A model generated the notes under the pieces. It searched no databases. It worked only from the letters and a program-made list of their open reading frames with translations, and was not told the origin of the DNA. Positions 25,848 to 35,143 of a stretch of 64,000 nucleotides of DNA are shown here, one piece after another. The translations under genes and the position numbers were made by a program. Numbering within the stretch: the first letter of the stretch is position 1; each line of letters starts with the position of its first letter. The stretch is from Cereibacter_A sp052244495 (GTDB lineage: Bacteria; Pseudomonadota; Alphaproteobacteria; Rhodobacterales; Rhodobacteraceae): NCBI GenBank assembly GCA_052244495.1, contig JBQPXH010000001.1, one strand, 5' to 3'.

Positions 25848-26930
25848 ATGCTGTATTACCTGACCGCCTTTTCCGACGGCGGCGACGTTTTCAACCTGTT
25901 CCGATACCTGACCTTCCGGGCGGGAGCCGCCTTCTTCACGGCCTTGACCTTCGGTTTCCTCTTCGGCCGGCCGCTCATCGACTTCCTGCGCCGCAAGCAG
26001 GGCAAGGGCCAGCCGATCCGCGACGACGGCCCGGCCAGCCATTTCGCCAAGGCCGGCACGCCGACGATGGGCGGGCTCCTGATCCTCTCGGCGCTTCTGG
26101 TCTCGACGCTGCTCTGGGCGCGGCTCGACAATCCCTATGTCTGGATCGTCCTGCTGGTGACTGCAGCCTTCGGCCTGATCGGCTTCGCGGACGATTATGC
26201 CAAGGTGAAGAAGCAGAACACGAAGGGCGTGCCGGGGCGTGTGCGCTTCATTGCAGGCCTCCTCATCGCGGCGCTCGCGGCGGCGGCGGCGGCCTGGTCC
26301 CATCCGCCGGAGCTGACGCTCCAGCTGGCGCTGCCCTTCTTCAAGGACGCGCTGATCAACCTCGGCTGGTTCTTCGTGCCCTTCGCCATGGTGGTGATCG
26401 TGGGCGCCGCCAATGCGGTGAACCTGACCGACGGGCTCGACGGGCTCGCCATCATGCCGGTAATGATCGCAGGCACCACGCTCGGGGTGATCGCCTATGT
26501 CGTCGGCAACTTCAACCTGACCGACTATCTGGGCGTCCACTTCGTGCCGGGCACGGGCGAGCTTCTGATCTTCTCCTCGGCCCTCGTCGGCGGCGGGCTG
26601 GGCTTTCTCTGGTACAACGCTCCTCCGGCCGCCGTCTTCATGGGCGACACCGGCTCGCTCGCGCTCGGCGGCGCGCTTGGCGCCATCGCGGTCTGCACCA
26701 AGCACGAGATCGTGCTCGCCATCGTGGGCGGCCTCTTCGTGACCGAGGCGCTGTCGGTCATCATCCAGGTGCTCTACTTCAAGCGCACCGGGCGGCGCGT
26801 CTTCCTGATGGCCCCGATCCACCACCACTTCGAGAAGAAGGGCTGGGCGGAGCCGCAGATCGTCATCCGTTTCTGGATCATTTCGCTGATCCTCGCCCTG
26901 ATCGGCCTCTCGACGCTCAAGCTGCGCTGA
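25848..26930 (+). CDS. mraY: Phospho-N-acetylmuramoyl-pentapeptide transferase MraY
   Basis: This 360-residue integral inner-membrane enzyme has about ten TM helices. It transfers phospho-MurNAc-pentapeptide to undecaprenyl phosphate to form lipid I. Diagnostic motifs are GFADDYAKVKKQNTKG (catalytic aspartates, about residues 110-125), NLTDGLDGLA (about 190), FMGDTGSLALGG (about 265) and APIHHHFEKKGW (about 325). It directly follows murF. It is normally followed by murD, but here a BON-domain gene intervenes. Confidence 0.97.
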   Translation: MLYYLTAFSDGGDVFNLFRYLTFRAGAAFFTALTFGFLFGRPLIDFLRRKQGKGQPIRDDGPASHFAKAGTPTMGGLLILSALLVSTLLWARLDNPYVWIVLLVTAAFGLIGFADDYAKVKKQNTKGVPGRVRFIAGLLIAALAAAAAAWSHPPELTLQLALPFFKDALINLGWFFVPFAMVVIVGAANAVNLTDGLDGLAIMPVMIAGTTLGVIAYVVGNFNLTDYLGVHFVPGTGELLIFSSALVGGGLGFLWYNAPPAAVFMGDTGSLALGGALGAIAVCTKHEIVLAIVGGLFVTEALSVIIQVLYFKRTGRRVFLMAPIHHHFEKKGWAEPQIVIRFWIISLILALIGLSTLKLR

Positions 26931-27148
26931 TCCTTCGCCCCGGGACGGCGGGCGCAAGCAGCCGCGCCTCGCCGCGAAAGGCATGTCTGCGGGCGCCCGA
27001 CTTTCCCGGCGCCTGCATGCCCCTGTCTCTTCGCTGGCCTCATCTTGTCCTCGCAGAAACCGCGCCACTCGCCGGCGCAGGGTCCGGCAGTCCGGGAACA
27101 AGCCCCGGCCCGCGCCCGTTCTCCCTGCCGCAACACGAGGAGAACGAC

Positions 27149-27724
27149 ATGGCAAAGGCGCCGCACGAGAGCCCCGAGGAAGGCGACCCGAAGGATCCCT
27201 ATGCCACCGGCGACGCGGCACGGCCCGGCTCGGCCACCATGGCCGACCGAGAGACCGAGACGCCCTTCGATGTCGAGGACACCGGCCGCACCGACGCTGC
27301 GGGCTATGACGTCGATCCGCCGCCCGACGCCCGCACCCGGCACAGCCGCGACATCGGCCTTTCGGACGAGGATGCCGATCACCAGGGCTGGCGCGAGTTC
27401 GACAGCCGCGTGGACTGGGAGGGCGAGGACCGGTATCCGGCCGAGCCCGCGACCGAGGACGAGGAGGCGGCCGAGGAGGATGCCCTGGCCCTCGAGGACG
27501 ACACCGGCGAGGTGGCGCCCGTGGCCGACCTCGCGGAGGCGGTGACGGCACTCATCGAGGACGATCCCGCGATCGACGTGGCCGATCTGTCGGTCGAGGT
27601 TGCGGGGGCGACAGTGATCCTGCGCGGCAGCGCCGGCAGCGAGGAGGACCGCCAGCGTGCTGGCGAACGCGCGGCGAGCGTCCCGGGCGTGCGGTCTGTC
27701 GACAACGAGCTGTCCGCGGCCTGA
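27149..27724 (+). CDS. BON-domain protein with long acidic N-terminus, unknown function
   Basis: This 191-residue, strongly acidic protein has no signal peptide or TM. Residues 1-125 are low-complexity, rich in Asp, Glu, Pro and Ala and probably disordered. About 128-188 form a BON-like domain (AVTALIEDDPAIDVADLSVE, then VILRGSAGSEEDRQRAGERA and VPGVRSVDNEL). BON domains usually bind membranes or phospholipids, often in osmotically induced proteins. Without a signal peptide it would act in the cytosol. I chose the ATG at 27149 because AGGAGAA lies just before it. It sits on the same strand between mraY and murD, with gaps of 218 and 263 bp and a palindrome after it, so it may have its own promoter. 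Not a known dcw gene. Confidence 0.75.
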   Translation: MAKAPHESPEEGDPKDPYATGDAARPGSATMADRETETPFDVEDTGRTDAAGYDVDPPPDARTRHSRDIGLSDEDADHQGWREFDSRVDWEGEDRYPAEPATEDEEAAEEDALALEDDTGEVAPVADLAEAVTALIEDDPAIDVADLSVEVAGATVILRGSAGSEEDRQRAGERAASVPGVRSVDNELSAA

Positions 27725-27738
27725 TCCGCCTCCTGCGA

Positions 27739-27752
27739 CCGGTCGCGACCGG
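27739..27752 (+). other. Palindrome after the BON gene
   Basis: CCGGTCGCGACCGG, a perfect 14-bp palindrome 14 bp after the stop, followed by further GGTCGCG copies to about 27795. It may act as a 3'-end hairpin; no T-run is seen. The remainder of the 263-bp gap before murD shows nothing else recognisable. Confidence 0.4.
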
Positions 27753-27987
27753 CAGGTCGTCTTTCGCGCGAGCCGGTCGCGATGGTCGCGGAGCGGGTGG
27801 CGGCTTCCCGCTGCTCGCGCGAGTGGGTAGCGGGGGCTTCGTGGTCGCCGTAGCGCGCCGGCACTGATCGGCGGAGGCCTGGCTTCGACGGGACGCCCCC
27901 ACAGCCGGTGGCTGGCGCGCGCACTGGCTTGCACCTCCCGGCATCGCCCTCCATCCTCCGCACCGACCCGCAGAAGGATGCGCCAGA

Positions 27988-29385
27988 ATGATTCCCGTCC
28001 GTGGCCTCGAGGGCCGCAAGGTGGCCGTGCTCGGCCTCGGCCGCTCCGGCCTCGCCACCGCCCGCGCGCTGGAGGCCGGCGGCGCCGAGCCGCTCCTCTG
28101 GGACGACAGCCCGGAGGCACGGGCCAAGGCCGAGGCCCAGGGGTTCGCGGTGACCGACCTCACGCGCGACCGCGCCTTCGAGAACGTGGCGCTGCTCGTC
28201 ACGAGCCCGGGCATCCCGCATCTCTACCCCGCGCCGAACCCGGTGATCGCCCGCGCGCTGGCTGCGGGCGTGCCGGTGGACAACGACATCGGCCTCTTCT
28301 TCCGCAGCTTCGCCACCAGCGACTGGGACGCCTTCGACCAGATTCCCCGCGTGGTCTGCGTCACCGGCTCGAATGGCAAGTCCACGACGACGGCTCTCAT
28401 TCATCACATCCTGTCGGAGGCCGGCAGGCCCACGCAGATGGCGGGCAACATCGGCCGCGGTGTCCTCGACCTCGATCCCGCACGCGACGGCGAGGTCGTG
28501 GTGCTGGAGCTTTCCTCCTACCAGACCGATCTCGCGCGGGCCCTGACGCCCGACGTGGCCGTCTTCACGAACCTCTCGCCCGACCACCTCGACCGGCATG
28601 GCGGGATGGGCGGCTATTTCGCGGCCAAGCGCCGGCTCTTCGCCGAGGGCGGCCCTGACCGCGCCGTGATCGGCGTGGACGAACCCGAGGGGCTCTATCT
28701 CGCCGGCCAGCTCTCCGTCGCGCCCGAGGACGACCGCGTGATCCGCATCTCGGCCGGCCAGAAGCTCGAGCGGTTCGGCTGGTCGGTCTTTGCGCGGAAG
28801 GGGTTCCTGTCAGAGTGGCGCAAGGGCCGGCAGATGGCCTCGATCGACCTGCGCGCCATGCCGGGCCTGCCGGGGGCGCACAACCACCAGAACGCCTGCG
28901 CGGCCTATGCGGTGTGCCGCACGCTCGGCCTTGCGCCGCGGCAGATCGAGGCGTCGCTCGCCTCCTTCGCGGGCCTGCCCCACCGGAGCCAGCTCGTGGG
29001 CGAGAAGGACGGCGTGCGCTTCGTGAACGATTCGAAGGCCACCAACGTGGACAGCGCGGCGAAGGCGCTGCAGGCCTTCCCGAAGATCCGCTGGATCGCC
29101 GGGGGTCTGGGCAAGGACGGCGGGATTGCGGCGCTTCAGCCGCATCTGGGCTCGGTGGCCAAGGCCTATCTGATCGGGCACTCCGCGCGCGACTTCGCGC
29201 TGCAGCTGGGCGCCACCGACCACGAGATCTGCGAGACCATGGAGCGCGCGGTCGCGCGCGCCGCGGCCGAGGCGCAGCCGGGCGAGGTCGTCCTGCTCGC
29301 TCCGGCAGCGGCCAGCTTCGACCAGTATCCGAATTTCGAGAAGCGCGGCGAGGACTTTACCGAGAAGGTGAAGGCGCTGCTCTGA
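27988..29385 (+). CDS. murD: UDP-MurNAc-L-Ala:D-Glu ligase MurD
   Basis: This 465-residue cytosolic Mur ligase adds D-glutamate to UDP-MurNAc-L-Ala. An N-terminal Rossmann-type domain (VAVLGLGRSGLATARALEAG), the P-loop VTGSNGKSTTTAL near residue 127, ELSSYQTD, NLSPDHLDRHG, and the C-terminal NDSKATN and APAAASFDQ motifs identify it. The start at 27988 gives MIPVRGLEG. Same orientation as the rest of the cluster; separated from mraY by the BON gene. Confidence 0.95.
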   Translation: MIPVRGLEGRKVAVLGLGRSGLATARALEAGGAEPLLWDDSPEARAKAEAQGFAVTDLTRDRAFENVALLVTSPGIPHLYPAPNPVIARALAAGVPVDNDIGLFFRSFATSDWDAFDQIPRVVCVTGSNGKSTTTALIHHILSEAGRPTQMAGNIGRGVLDLDPARDGEVVVLELSSYQTDLARALTPDVAVFTNLSPDHLDRHGGMGGYFAAKRRLFAEGGPDRAVIGVDEPEGLYLAGQLSVAPEDDRVIRISAGQKLERFGWSVFARKGFLSEWRKGRQMASIDLRAMPGLPGAHNHQNACAAYAVCRTLGLAPRQIEASLASFAGLPHRSQLVGEKDGVRFVNDSKATNVDSAAKALQAFPKIRWIAGGLGKDGGIAALQPHLGSVAKAYLIGHSARDFALQLGATDHEICETMERAVARAAAEAQPGEVVLLAPAAASFDQYPNFEKRGEDFTEKVKALL

Positions 29386-29442
29386 CGGCGGGACGAGTCT
29401 GCCGCCGCTTCGATGGCTTGGCACAGGCGAGGGAGGACGGGC

Positions 29443-29913
29443 ATGGAAGGACGCTGCACCTGCGGGGAGGTCCGCTATCGGCTGACGGAGCGCCCGCTCT
29501 TCGTCCATTGCTGCCACTGCAGCTGGTGCCAGCGCGAGACGGGCACGGCCTTTGCGCTGAACGCGATGATCGAGGCCGACCGAGTGGAACTGGTTGCCGG
29601 CCAGCCTGAGGTCGTCCGGATCGCGTCGAACTCGGGCAAGGGGCAGGAGGTGCTGCGCTGCCCCCGATGCCAGGTCGCGCTCTGGAGCCACTACTCGGGC
29701 GCGGGCCGGGCGATCGCCTTCGTCCGGGTGGGCACGCTCGAGGATCCGGCGGCCTGTCCGCCCGACATCCACATCTACACCTCGACGAAGCTGCCCTGGG
29801 TCCATCTGGACGGGCGGGTGCCGGTGATGGAGGAATACTACTCGCGCCGCGAGCACTGGCCAGAGTCGAGCCTCGCCCGGTGGCAGGTGCTCCGCGAGAG
29901 CACGGCCCGCTAG
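29443..29913 (+). CDS. GFA-family (glutathione-dependent formaldehyde-activating enzyme-like) protein
   Basis: This 156-residue zinc-binding beta-fold protein has Cys pairs CTCGEVRY (residues 5-12), CCHCSWCQRETG (about 25-36) and LRCPRCQVALWSHYSG (about 72-87). The family includes Gfa, proposed to aid condensation of formaldehyde with glutathione, but most members have no proven reaction. The ATG at 29443 follows GGGAGGA. It lies between murD and ftsW, 57 bp after murD, and has no known link to cell wall synthesis. It may be a passenger gene that shares the operon transcript. Confidence 0.8.
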   Translation: MEGRCTCGEVRYRLTERPLFVHCCHCSWCQRETGTAFALNAMIEADRVELVAGQPEVVRIASNSGKGQEVLRCPRCQVALWSHYSGAGRAIAFVRVGTLEDPAACPPDIHIYTSTKLPWVHLDGRVPVMEEYYSRREHWPESSLARWQVLRESTAR

Positions 29914-30242
29914 ACCCTTCGGCGGTCGGAAGGCGGCACGGGCATCGGATGCCCTTTGCCGCAGGCTTGGCCTTGCAGGCAGGCTTGCCGCATCGTCAAA
30001 AGCGCGTGGCGGTGATGCTCACCGCGTCTGATCCGGTCCTTGCCACCACTGCGGGAACGCAGTGCCGGCGGTCGCGGGGGGTCGCCGCCGCGCCCTCCGA
30101 CGACCCTTCGCAGGCCCGATGGGAGCGGCGCCCGACCTCCGCGTTCCGCAGCCTTTCCGCTGGCCAGATGCATCCAACTTGGCTAGAGTTTTCGCGAGAC
30201 CCGGAAAACGGGCGGACGAGGCAGTGCAGGCGGATCTTTCCC
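29914..30242. other. 329-bp gap before ftsW
   Basis: No convincing gene. One perfect short hairpin is present (GCGGTGA/TCACCGC, stems near 30009-30025). The stretch probably holds a promoter for ftsW and the genes after it, but I could not pick a clear -35/-10 pair. Confidence 0.4.
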
Positions 30243-31409
30243 ATGACTGAGATGGTCTATGGCTCCATGCCCGTGCGGGCGACCGAGCCGGTTCTTCCCC
30301 GCTGGTGGCGCACCATCGACAAGTGGTCGCTCACGTCGATCCTGGTGCTGTTCGGGATCGGGCTTCTGCTCGGCCTCGCGGCCTCGGTGCCGCTGGCCAC
30401 GCGCAACGGGCTGGATCCGTTCTACTATGTCCAGCGTCAGGCCTTCTTCGGCGGCATGGGGATCGTCGCGATGTTCGCGGTCTCGATGATGTCGCCCGAC
30501 ATGGTTCGCAGGCTCGGCGTGCTGGGCTTTGCAGGGGCCTTCGTCGCGCTCGTGCTGCTGCCCTTCTTCGGCACCGACTTCGGCAAGGGCGCCGTCCGCT
30601 GGTTCTCGTTCGGCTTCGCCTCGGTGCAGCCGTCGGAATTCCTCAAGCCCGGCTTCGTCATCCTCGGCGCCTGGCTGATGGCCGCAAGTCAGGAGTTGAA
30701 CGGCCCGCCCGGCAAGACGTTCTCCTTCGCGCTCACCACGGTGATCGTGCTGCTTCTGGCGATGCAGCCGGACTTCGGGCAGGCGGCGCTGGTGCTCTTC
30801 GGCTGGAGCGTGATGTACTTCGTGGCCGGCGCGCCGATGACGCTCATCGCCATCATCATGGGCCTCGTCGGCTCGGGCGCCTTCTTCGCCTACAACTCGT
30901 CCGAGCACTTCGCGCGCCGGATCGACGGCTTCCTGAACCCCGACCTCGATCCGCGCACCCAGCTGGGTTACGCCACGAACGCGATCCAGGAGGGCGGCTT
31001 CTTCGGCGTGGGAGTGGGCGAGGGGCAGGTGAAATGGTCGCTGCCCGACGCGCATACCGACTTCATCATCGCTGTCGCGGCCGAGGAATACGGGCTCATC
31101 CTCGTCCTGATCATCATCGCGCTCTATGGCACGGTCACGGTGCGGAGCCTCTTCCGGCTGATGCGCGAGCGCGATCCCTTCATCCGGCTGGCCGGCACCG
31201 GGCTCGCCTGCATCTTCGGCGTGCAGGCCATGATCAACATGGGCGTCGCGGTGCGTCTGCTGCCGGCCAAGGGCATGACGCTGCCCTTCGTCAGCTACGG
31301 CGGCTCGTCGGTGATCGCGGCGGGCGTCACCGTGGGGATGCTGCTCGCCATGACCCGTTCGCGCCCGCAGGGCGAGATCGGCGACATCCTGTTCAAGCGG
31401 GGGCGGTGA
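30243..31409 (+). CDS. ftsW: Septal peptidoglycan polymerase FtsW (SEDS family)
   Basis: This 388-residue polytopic membrane protein has about ten TM helices. Typical SEDS motifs are present: QRQAFFGGMG, the KGAVRWFSFG...QPSEFLKPGFV block (about residues 115-145), AAEEYGLIL and MTLPFVSYGGSSV near the C-terminus. It polymerises lipid II glycan chains at the septum together with FtsI. The ATG at 30243 (MTEMVYGSM) is the likely start; a second ATG at 30252 is possible. It ends 1 bp before murG. Confidence 0.93.
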   Translation: MTEMVYGSMPVRATEPVLPRWWRTIDKWSLTSILVLFGIGLLLGLAASVPLATRNGLDPFYYVQRQAFFGGMGIVAMFAVSMMSPDMVRRLGVLGFAGAFVALVLLPFFGTDFGKGAVRWFSFGFASVQPSEFLKPGFVILGAWLMAASQELNGPPGKTFSFALTTVIVLLLAMQPDFGQAALVLFGWSVMYFVAGAPMTLIAIIMGLVGSGAFFAYNSSEHFARRIDGFLNPDLDPRTQLGYATNAIQEGGFFGVGVGEGQVKWSLPDAHTDFIIAVAAEEYGLILVLIIIALYGTVTVRSLFRLMRERDPFIRLAGTGLACIFGVQAMINMGVAVRLLPAKGMTLPFVSYGGSSVIAAGVTVGMLLAMTRSRPQGEIGDILFKRGR

Positions 31410-31410
31410 C

Positions 31411-32505
31411 ATGGGCCGGCCGCTCCTCCTGATCGCCGCGGGAGGGACGGGGGGGCACATGTTCCCCGCACAGGCCCTGGCCGAGGCGATGGTCCGCCGC
31501 GGCTGGCGCGTGAAGCTCTCGACCGATGCCCGCGGCGCCCGCTATGCCGGTGGCTTTCCCCATATGGTCCAGATCGAGGAGGTCAGCTCGGCTACCTTCG
31601 CTCGCGGCGGGCCGCTTGCGAAGGCGCTGGTGCCGCTCCGCATCGCGGGAGGCGTGGCCTCGGCCGTCGCAGGGTTCCTGCGCGACCGCCCGGCGGTGGT
31701 CGTGGGCTTCGGCGGCTACCCCTCGATCCCGGCTCTTTCGGCGGCTGTGGCGCTGCGCCTGCCGCGGATGATCCACGAGCAGAACGGAGTGCTCGGCCGG
31801 GTCAACCGCCTGTTCGCGCCTCGGGTCGACGCGGTCTGCTGCGGCACCTGGCCCACCGACCTGCCCGAGGGCGTCGAGGGCTACCACACCGGAAATCCTG
31901 TCCGTGCGGCGGTGCTCGAGAGAGCCGCGGCACCCTATATCCCGCCGGGCGACTACCCGCTCAGCCTCGTCGTGATTGGCGGAAGCCAGGGGGCGCGGGT
32001 GCTGTCCGACGTGGTGCCGCAGGCGATCGCCTGCCTTCCGGAAGCGATCCTCTCGAACCTCCGCATCGCCCATCAGGCACGCGAGGAGGACGTGGACCGC
32101 GTGACCCGCGCCTATGATGCGGCGGGCGTCGTGGCCGAGGTGAAGACCTTCTTCACCGACATCCCGCGCCGGCTCTCGGAGGCGCAGCTGGTGATTTCGC
32201 GCTCGGGCGCTTCTTCCGTGGCGGACATCTCGATCATCGGGCGTCCCGCGATCCTTATCCCCTTCGCGGCCGCCACGGCGGACCATCAGACCGCGAACGC
32301 GCGTGGCCTCGTCGAGGCTCAGGCCGCGATCCTGATTCCTGAATCGGCGCTTGACCCCGGCTCGCTGTCGGAGCAAATCGCCGCGGTGCTGTCGCAGCCC
32401 GGTGCGGCGCGGCAGATGGCACACAATGCGCTGGCCCATGGCCGTCCCGATGCCACCGAGCGTCTCGTCGAGGTGGTGGAGCATCTGGCAAGGAAAGACA
32501 CATGA
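31411..32505 (+). CDS. murG: UDP-GlcNAc:lipid I GlcNAc transferase MurG
   Basis: This 364-residue peripheral inner-membrane GT-B glycosyltransferase makes lipid II from lipid I. The N-terminal glycine loop AAGGTGGHMFPAQALAEAM (about residues 8-26), FGGYPSIPAL, MIHEQNGVLGRVN and GGSQGARVLSD are family motifs. The usual SRAGA of the donor site reads SRSGASS here, a mild variant. The stop overlaps the ATG of murC by 4 bp. Confidence 0.95.
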   Translation: MGRPLLLIAAGGTGGHMFPAQALAEAMVRRGWRVKLSTDARGARYAGGFPHMVQIEEVSSATFARGGPLAKALVPLRIAGGVASAVAGFLRDRPAVVVGFGGYPSIPALSAAVALRLPRMIHEQNGVLGRVNRLFAPRVDAVCCGTWPTDLPEGVEGYHTGNPVRAAVLERAAAPYIPPGDYPLSLVVIGGSQGARVLSDVVPQAIACLPEAILSNLRIAHQAREEDVDRVTRAYDAAGVVAEVKTFFTDIPRRLSEAQLVISRSGASSVADISIIGRPAILIPFAAATADHQTANARGLVEAQAAILIPESALDPGSLSEQIAAVLSQPGAARQMAHNALAHGRPDATERLVEVVEHLARKDT

Positions 32506-33914
32506 ACGCCGCAACCAAGCTGCCGGGGGAACTCGGCCCCATCCATTTCGTCGGCATCGGCGGCATCGGCATGTCGGGCATCGCCGAGGTGCTGATGACG
32601 CTGGGCTACCGGGTGCAGGGCTCGGATGCGAAGGCCTCGAAGATCACCGACCGTCTGGTGTCGCTGGGCGCAACCTTCTTCGAGGGCCAGCGGGCCTCGA
32701 ACCTGGGCGAGGCCGCGGTGGTCGTGATCTCCTCGGCGATCAAGAAGGGCAACCCCGAGCTCGAGGAGGCGCGGCTGCGCGGCCTGCCGGTGGTGCGCCG
32801 CGCCGAGATGCTGGCCGAGCTCATGCGGATGCGCTCGAACATCGCCATCGCGGGCACCCACGGCAAGACCACGACCACGACGATGGTGGCGACGCTCCTG
32901 GACAAGGGCGGGTTCGACCCGACGGTCATCAATGGCGGCGTGATCCATGCCTATGGCTCGAACGCGCGGGCGGGCGCCGGCGAATGGATGGTGGTGGAGG
33001 CCGACGAGTCGGACGGCTCGTTCAACCGTCTGCCCGCGACCATCGCCATCGTGACCAACATCGACCCCGAGCACATGGAGCACTGGGGCTCGTTCGACGC
33101 GCTGCGCAAGGGCTTCTACGACTTCGTCACCAACATCCCGTTCTACGGCCTCGCCGTCTGCTGCACCGATCATCCCGAGGTGCAGGCACTCGTCGGCCGC
33201 GTTACCGACCGGCGGATCGTCACCTTCGGCTTCAACGCCCAGGCCGACGTTCGCGCGATCAACCTGCACTACGAGAACGGCAGCGCGCATTTCGATGTGG
33301 CCTTGCAGTCCGAGGGCGCGGGCCATGTCATCGAGGGCCTCACCCTGCCGATGCCGGGCGACCACAACGTCTCGAACGCGCTGGCGGCGGTGGCCGTGGC
33401 GCGCCACCTCGGCATGAAGAAGGACGAGATCCGCGAGGCGCTGGCGGCCTTCGGCGGCGTCAACCGGCGCTTCACCAAGGTGGCCGAGGTGAACGGCGTC
33501 ACGATCATCGACGACTACGGCCACCATCCGGTGGAGATCGCAGCCGTTCTGCGCGCCGCGCGGCAGGCGGTGAAGGGGCGGGTGATCGCCGTCCACCAGC
33601 CGCACCGCTACAGCCGGCTCCATTCGCTGTTCGACGACTTCTGCACCTGCTTCAACGAGGCCGATGTCGTGGCCATTGCCGAGGTCTATGCCGCGGGCGA
33701 GGACCCGATTCCGGGCGCGAGCCGCGACGACCTGGTGGCAGGGCTCATCTCGCACGGCCACCGGCACGCGCGCGCGATCCTCTGCGAGGACGATCTCGAG
33801 CGGCTGGTGCGCGAGCAGGCGCGGCCGGGCGACATGGTGGTCTGCCTCGGAGCGGGCACGATCTCGACCTGGGCGAACAATCTGCCCGCACGTCTGATGG
33901 GGAAGGCGGCGTGA
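32502..33914 (+). CDS. murC: UDP-MurNAc:L-alanine ligase MurC
   Basis: This 470-residue cytosolic Mur ligase performs the first peptide-adding step. Motifs are the N-terminal HFVGIGGIGMSGIAEVL, the P-loop AGTHGKTTTTTMV near residue 125, VEADESDGSF, NIDPEHMEH and GGVNRRF, with DDYGHHPVEI in the C-terminal part. Coupled to murG by an ATGA overlap. Intact. Confidence 0.96.
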   Translation: MNAATKLPGELGPIHFVGIGGIGMSGIAEVLMTLGYRVQGSDAKASKITDRLVSLGATFFEGQRASNLGEAAVVVISSAIKKGNPELEEARLRGLPVVRRAEMLAELMRMRSNIAIAGTHGKTTTTTMVATLLDKGGFDPTVINGGVIHAYGSNARAGAGEWMVVEADESDGSFNRLPATIAIVTNIDPEHMEHWGSFDALRKGFYDFVTNIPFYGLAVCCTDHPEVQALVGRVTDRRIVTFGFNAQADVRAINLHYENGSAHFDVALQSEGAGHVIEGLTLPMPGDHNVSNALAAVAVARHLGMKKDEIREALAAFGGVNRRFTKVAEVNGVTIIDDYGHHPVEIAAVLRAARQAVKGRVIAVHQPHRYSRLHSLFDDFCTCFNEADVVAIAEVYAAGEDPIPGASRDDLVAGLISHGHRHARAILCEDDLERLVREQARPGDMVVCLGAGTISTWANNLPARLMGKAA

Positions 33915-33927
33915 GCCGCCGGGGGTG

Positions 33928-34182
33928 ATGGTCGCGCCGCTTCTCCTCGCCGGGCTCTGGGTGGTGGCCGCACTGGCCGCGGCCAACCTGCCGCCGCGGG
34001 CGCAGGGGCCGGGAACGGCCCTGCTGGTCGCGACAGGCATCCCGCTCCTCGGCTGGATGACCTACCGGCACGGGCCGCTCGTCGGAATGCTCGCGCTGAT
34101 CCTGGGGGCCGCCTGCCTCTACTGGCCGGTCGGCCGCATCCTCGTCCGCTTCCGCCGCACGCCGCCGGAGCACACGGAATGA
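33928..34182 (+). CDS. DUF2484 small membrane protein
   Basis: This protein of about 84 residues has three predicted hydrophobic helices (about 2-19, 29-45 and 50-68: LLLAGLWVVAALAAANLPP, LLVATGIPLLGWM, LVGMLALILGAACLYWP) and a basic C-terminus. The size, three-helix plan and position between murC and murB fit DUF2484, a family seen in this place in many Rhodobacterales. Function unknown; cotranscription with mur genes suggests a cell-wall role. The start could also be the GTG at 33925. It overlaps murB by 4 bp. Confidence 0.75.
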   Translation: MVAPLLLAGLWVVAALAAANLPPRAQGPGTALLVATGIPLLGWMTYRHGPLVGMLALILGAACLYWPVGRILVRFRRTPPEHTE

Positions 34183-35105
34183 TGCCGCCCGTCCGCGGCA
34201 GCCTGACCGAGGCGCGTCCGCTTGCCGATCTGACATGGCTTCGGGTGGGCGGCCCTGCCGACTGGCTGTTCCAGCCTGCGGACGAGGCGGATCTGGCAGA
34301 CTTCCTTGCAACGCTGGATCCGAGGGTGCCGGTCTTCCCGATGGGCGTCGGCTCGAACCTCATCATCCGGGACGGCGGGCTGCGGGCGGTGGTGATCCGT
34401 CTCGGTCGTGGCTTCAACGGCATCCGGATCGAGGGCGACCGCGTCATCGCGGGGGCTGCGGCGCTGGACGCCCATGTGGCGCGTCGCGCGGCCGAGGCGA
34501 GGCGCGACCTCACCTTCCTGCGAACGATCCCCGGTTCCATCGGCGGCGCGGTGCGGATGAACGCGGGCTGCTACGGCTCCTACGTGGCCGACCATCTGGT
34601 CGAGGTGCGCGCCGTGACGCGCGAGGGCAGGGCGGTGACGCTGCCCGCATCCGATCTCGGCCTCGGCTATCGCCGGAGCGCACTGCCCGAAGGCTGCGTC
34701 CTTGTCGAGGCCACCTTCCGTGCCGAGGCCGGCGATCCCGCCGACCTCGCGCGCCGGATGGACGAGCAGATCGCGAAGCGCGACGCGAGCCAGCCCACGA
34801 AGGAGCGGAGTGCAGGCTCGACCTTTCGCAATCCGGCCGGCTTCTCGTCCACGGGACGCGCGGATGACACGCATGACCTCAAGGCTTGGAAGCTCATCGA
34901 CGAGGCCGGGATGCGCGGCGCACGCCGCGGCGGGGCGCAGATGAGCGAGATGCACTCGAACTTCCTGATCAACACGGGCGGAGCCACGGCGGCCGATCTG
35001 GAAGGATTGGGTGAGGAAGTGATAAAAAGGGTTTTCCAAAGCTCGGGAATAGAGCTAGAGTGGGAAATCATGCGGGTGGGCGAACCGCCCGTTAAAAAAG
35101 AATAA
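34179..35105 (+). CDS. murB: UDP-N-acetylenolpyruvoylglucosamine reductase MurB
   Basis: This 308-residue FAD enzyme reduces UDP-GlcNAc-enolpyruvate to UDP-MurNAc with NADPH. The FAD-binding block has VFPMGVGSNLIIRDGGL (about residues 51-67) and LRTIPGSIGGAVRMNAGCYG (about 110-130). The catalytic serine region is SAGSTFRNP near 210, and the C-terminal HSNFLINTGGATAADLEGL is typical of type I MurB. It overlaps the DUF2484 gene by 4 bp. The last 60 bp are notably A/T-richer than the rest of the cluster. Confidence 0.95.
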   Translation: MMPPVRGSLTEARPLADLTWLRVGGPADWLFQPADEADLADFLATLDPRVPVFPMGVGSNLIIRDGGLRAVVIRLGRGFNGIRIEGDRVIAGAAALDAHVARRAAEARRDLTFLRTIPGSIGGAVRMNAGCYGSYVADHLVEVRAVTREGRAVTLPASDLGLGYRRSALPEGCVLVEATFRAEAGDPADLARRMDEQIAKRDASQPTKERSAGSTFRNPAGFSSTGRADDTHDLKAWKLIDEAGMRGARRGGAQMSEMHSNFLINTGGATAADLEGLGEEVIKRVFQSSGIELEWEIMRVGEPPVKKE

Positions 35106-35143
35106 TAACGCGTCCCAGGGACGCGGCTGAGGCGGAAAGATAC

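Noticed and set aside
31411..32505. MurG variant SRSGA instead of SRAGA as a sign of a different enzyme
   Set aside because: All other MurG motifs and the dcw position are standard; a single Ala-to-Ser change is a mild variation.
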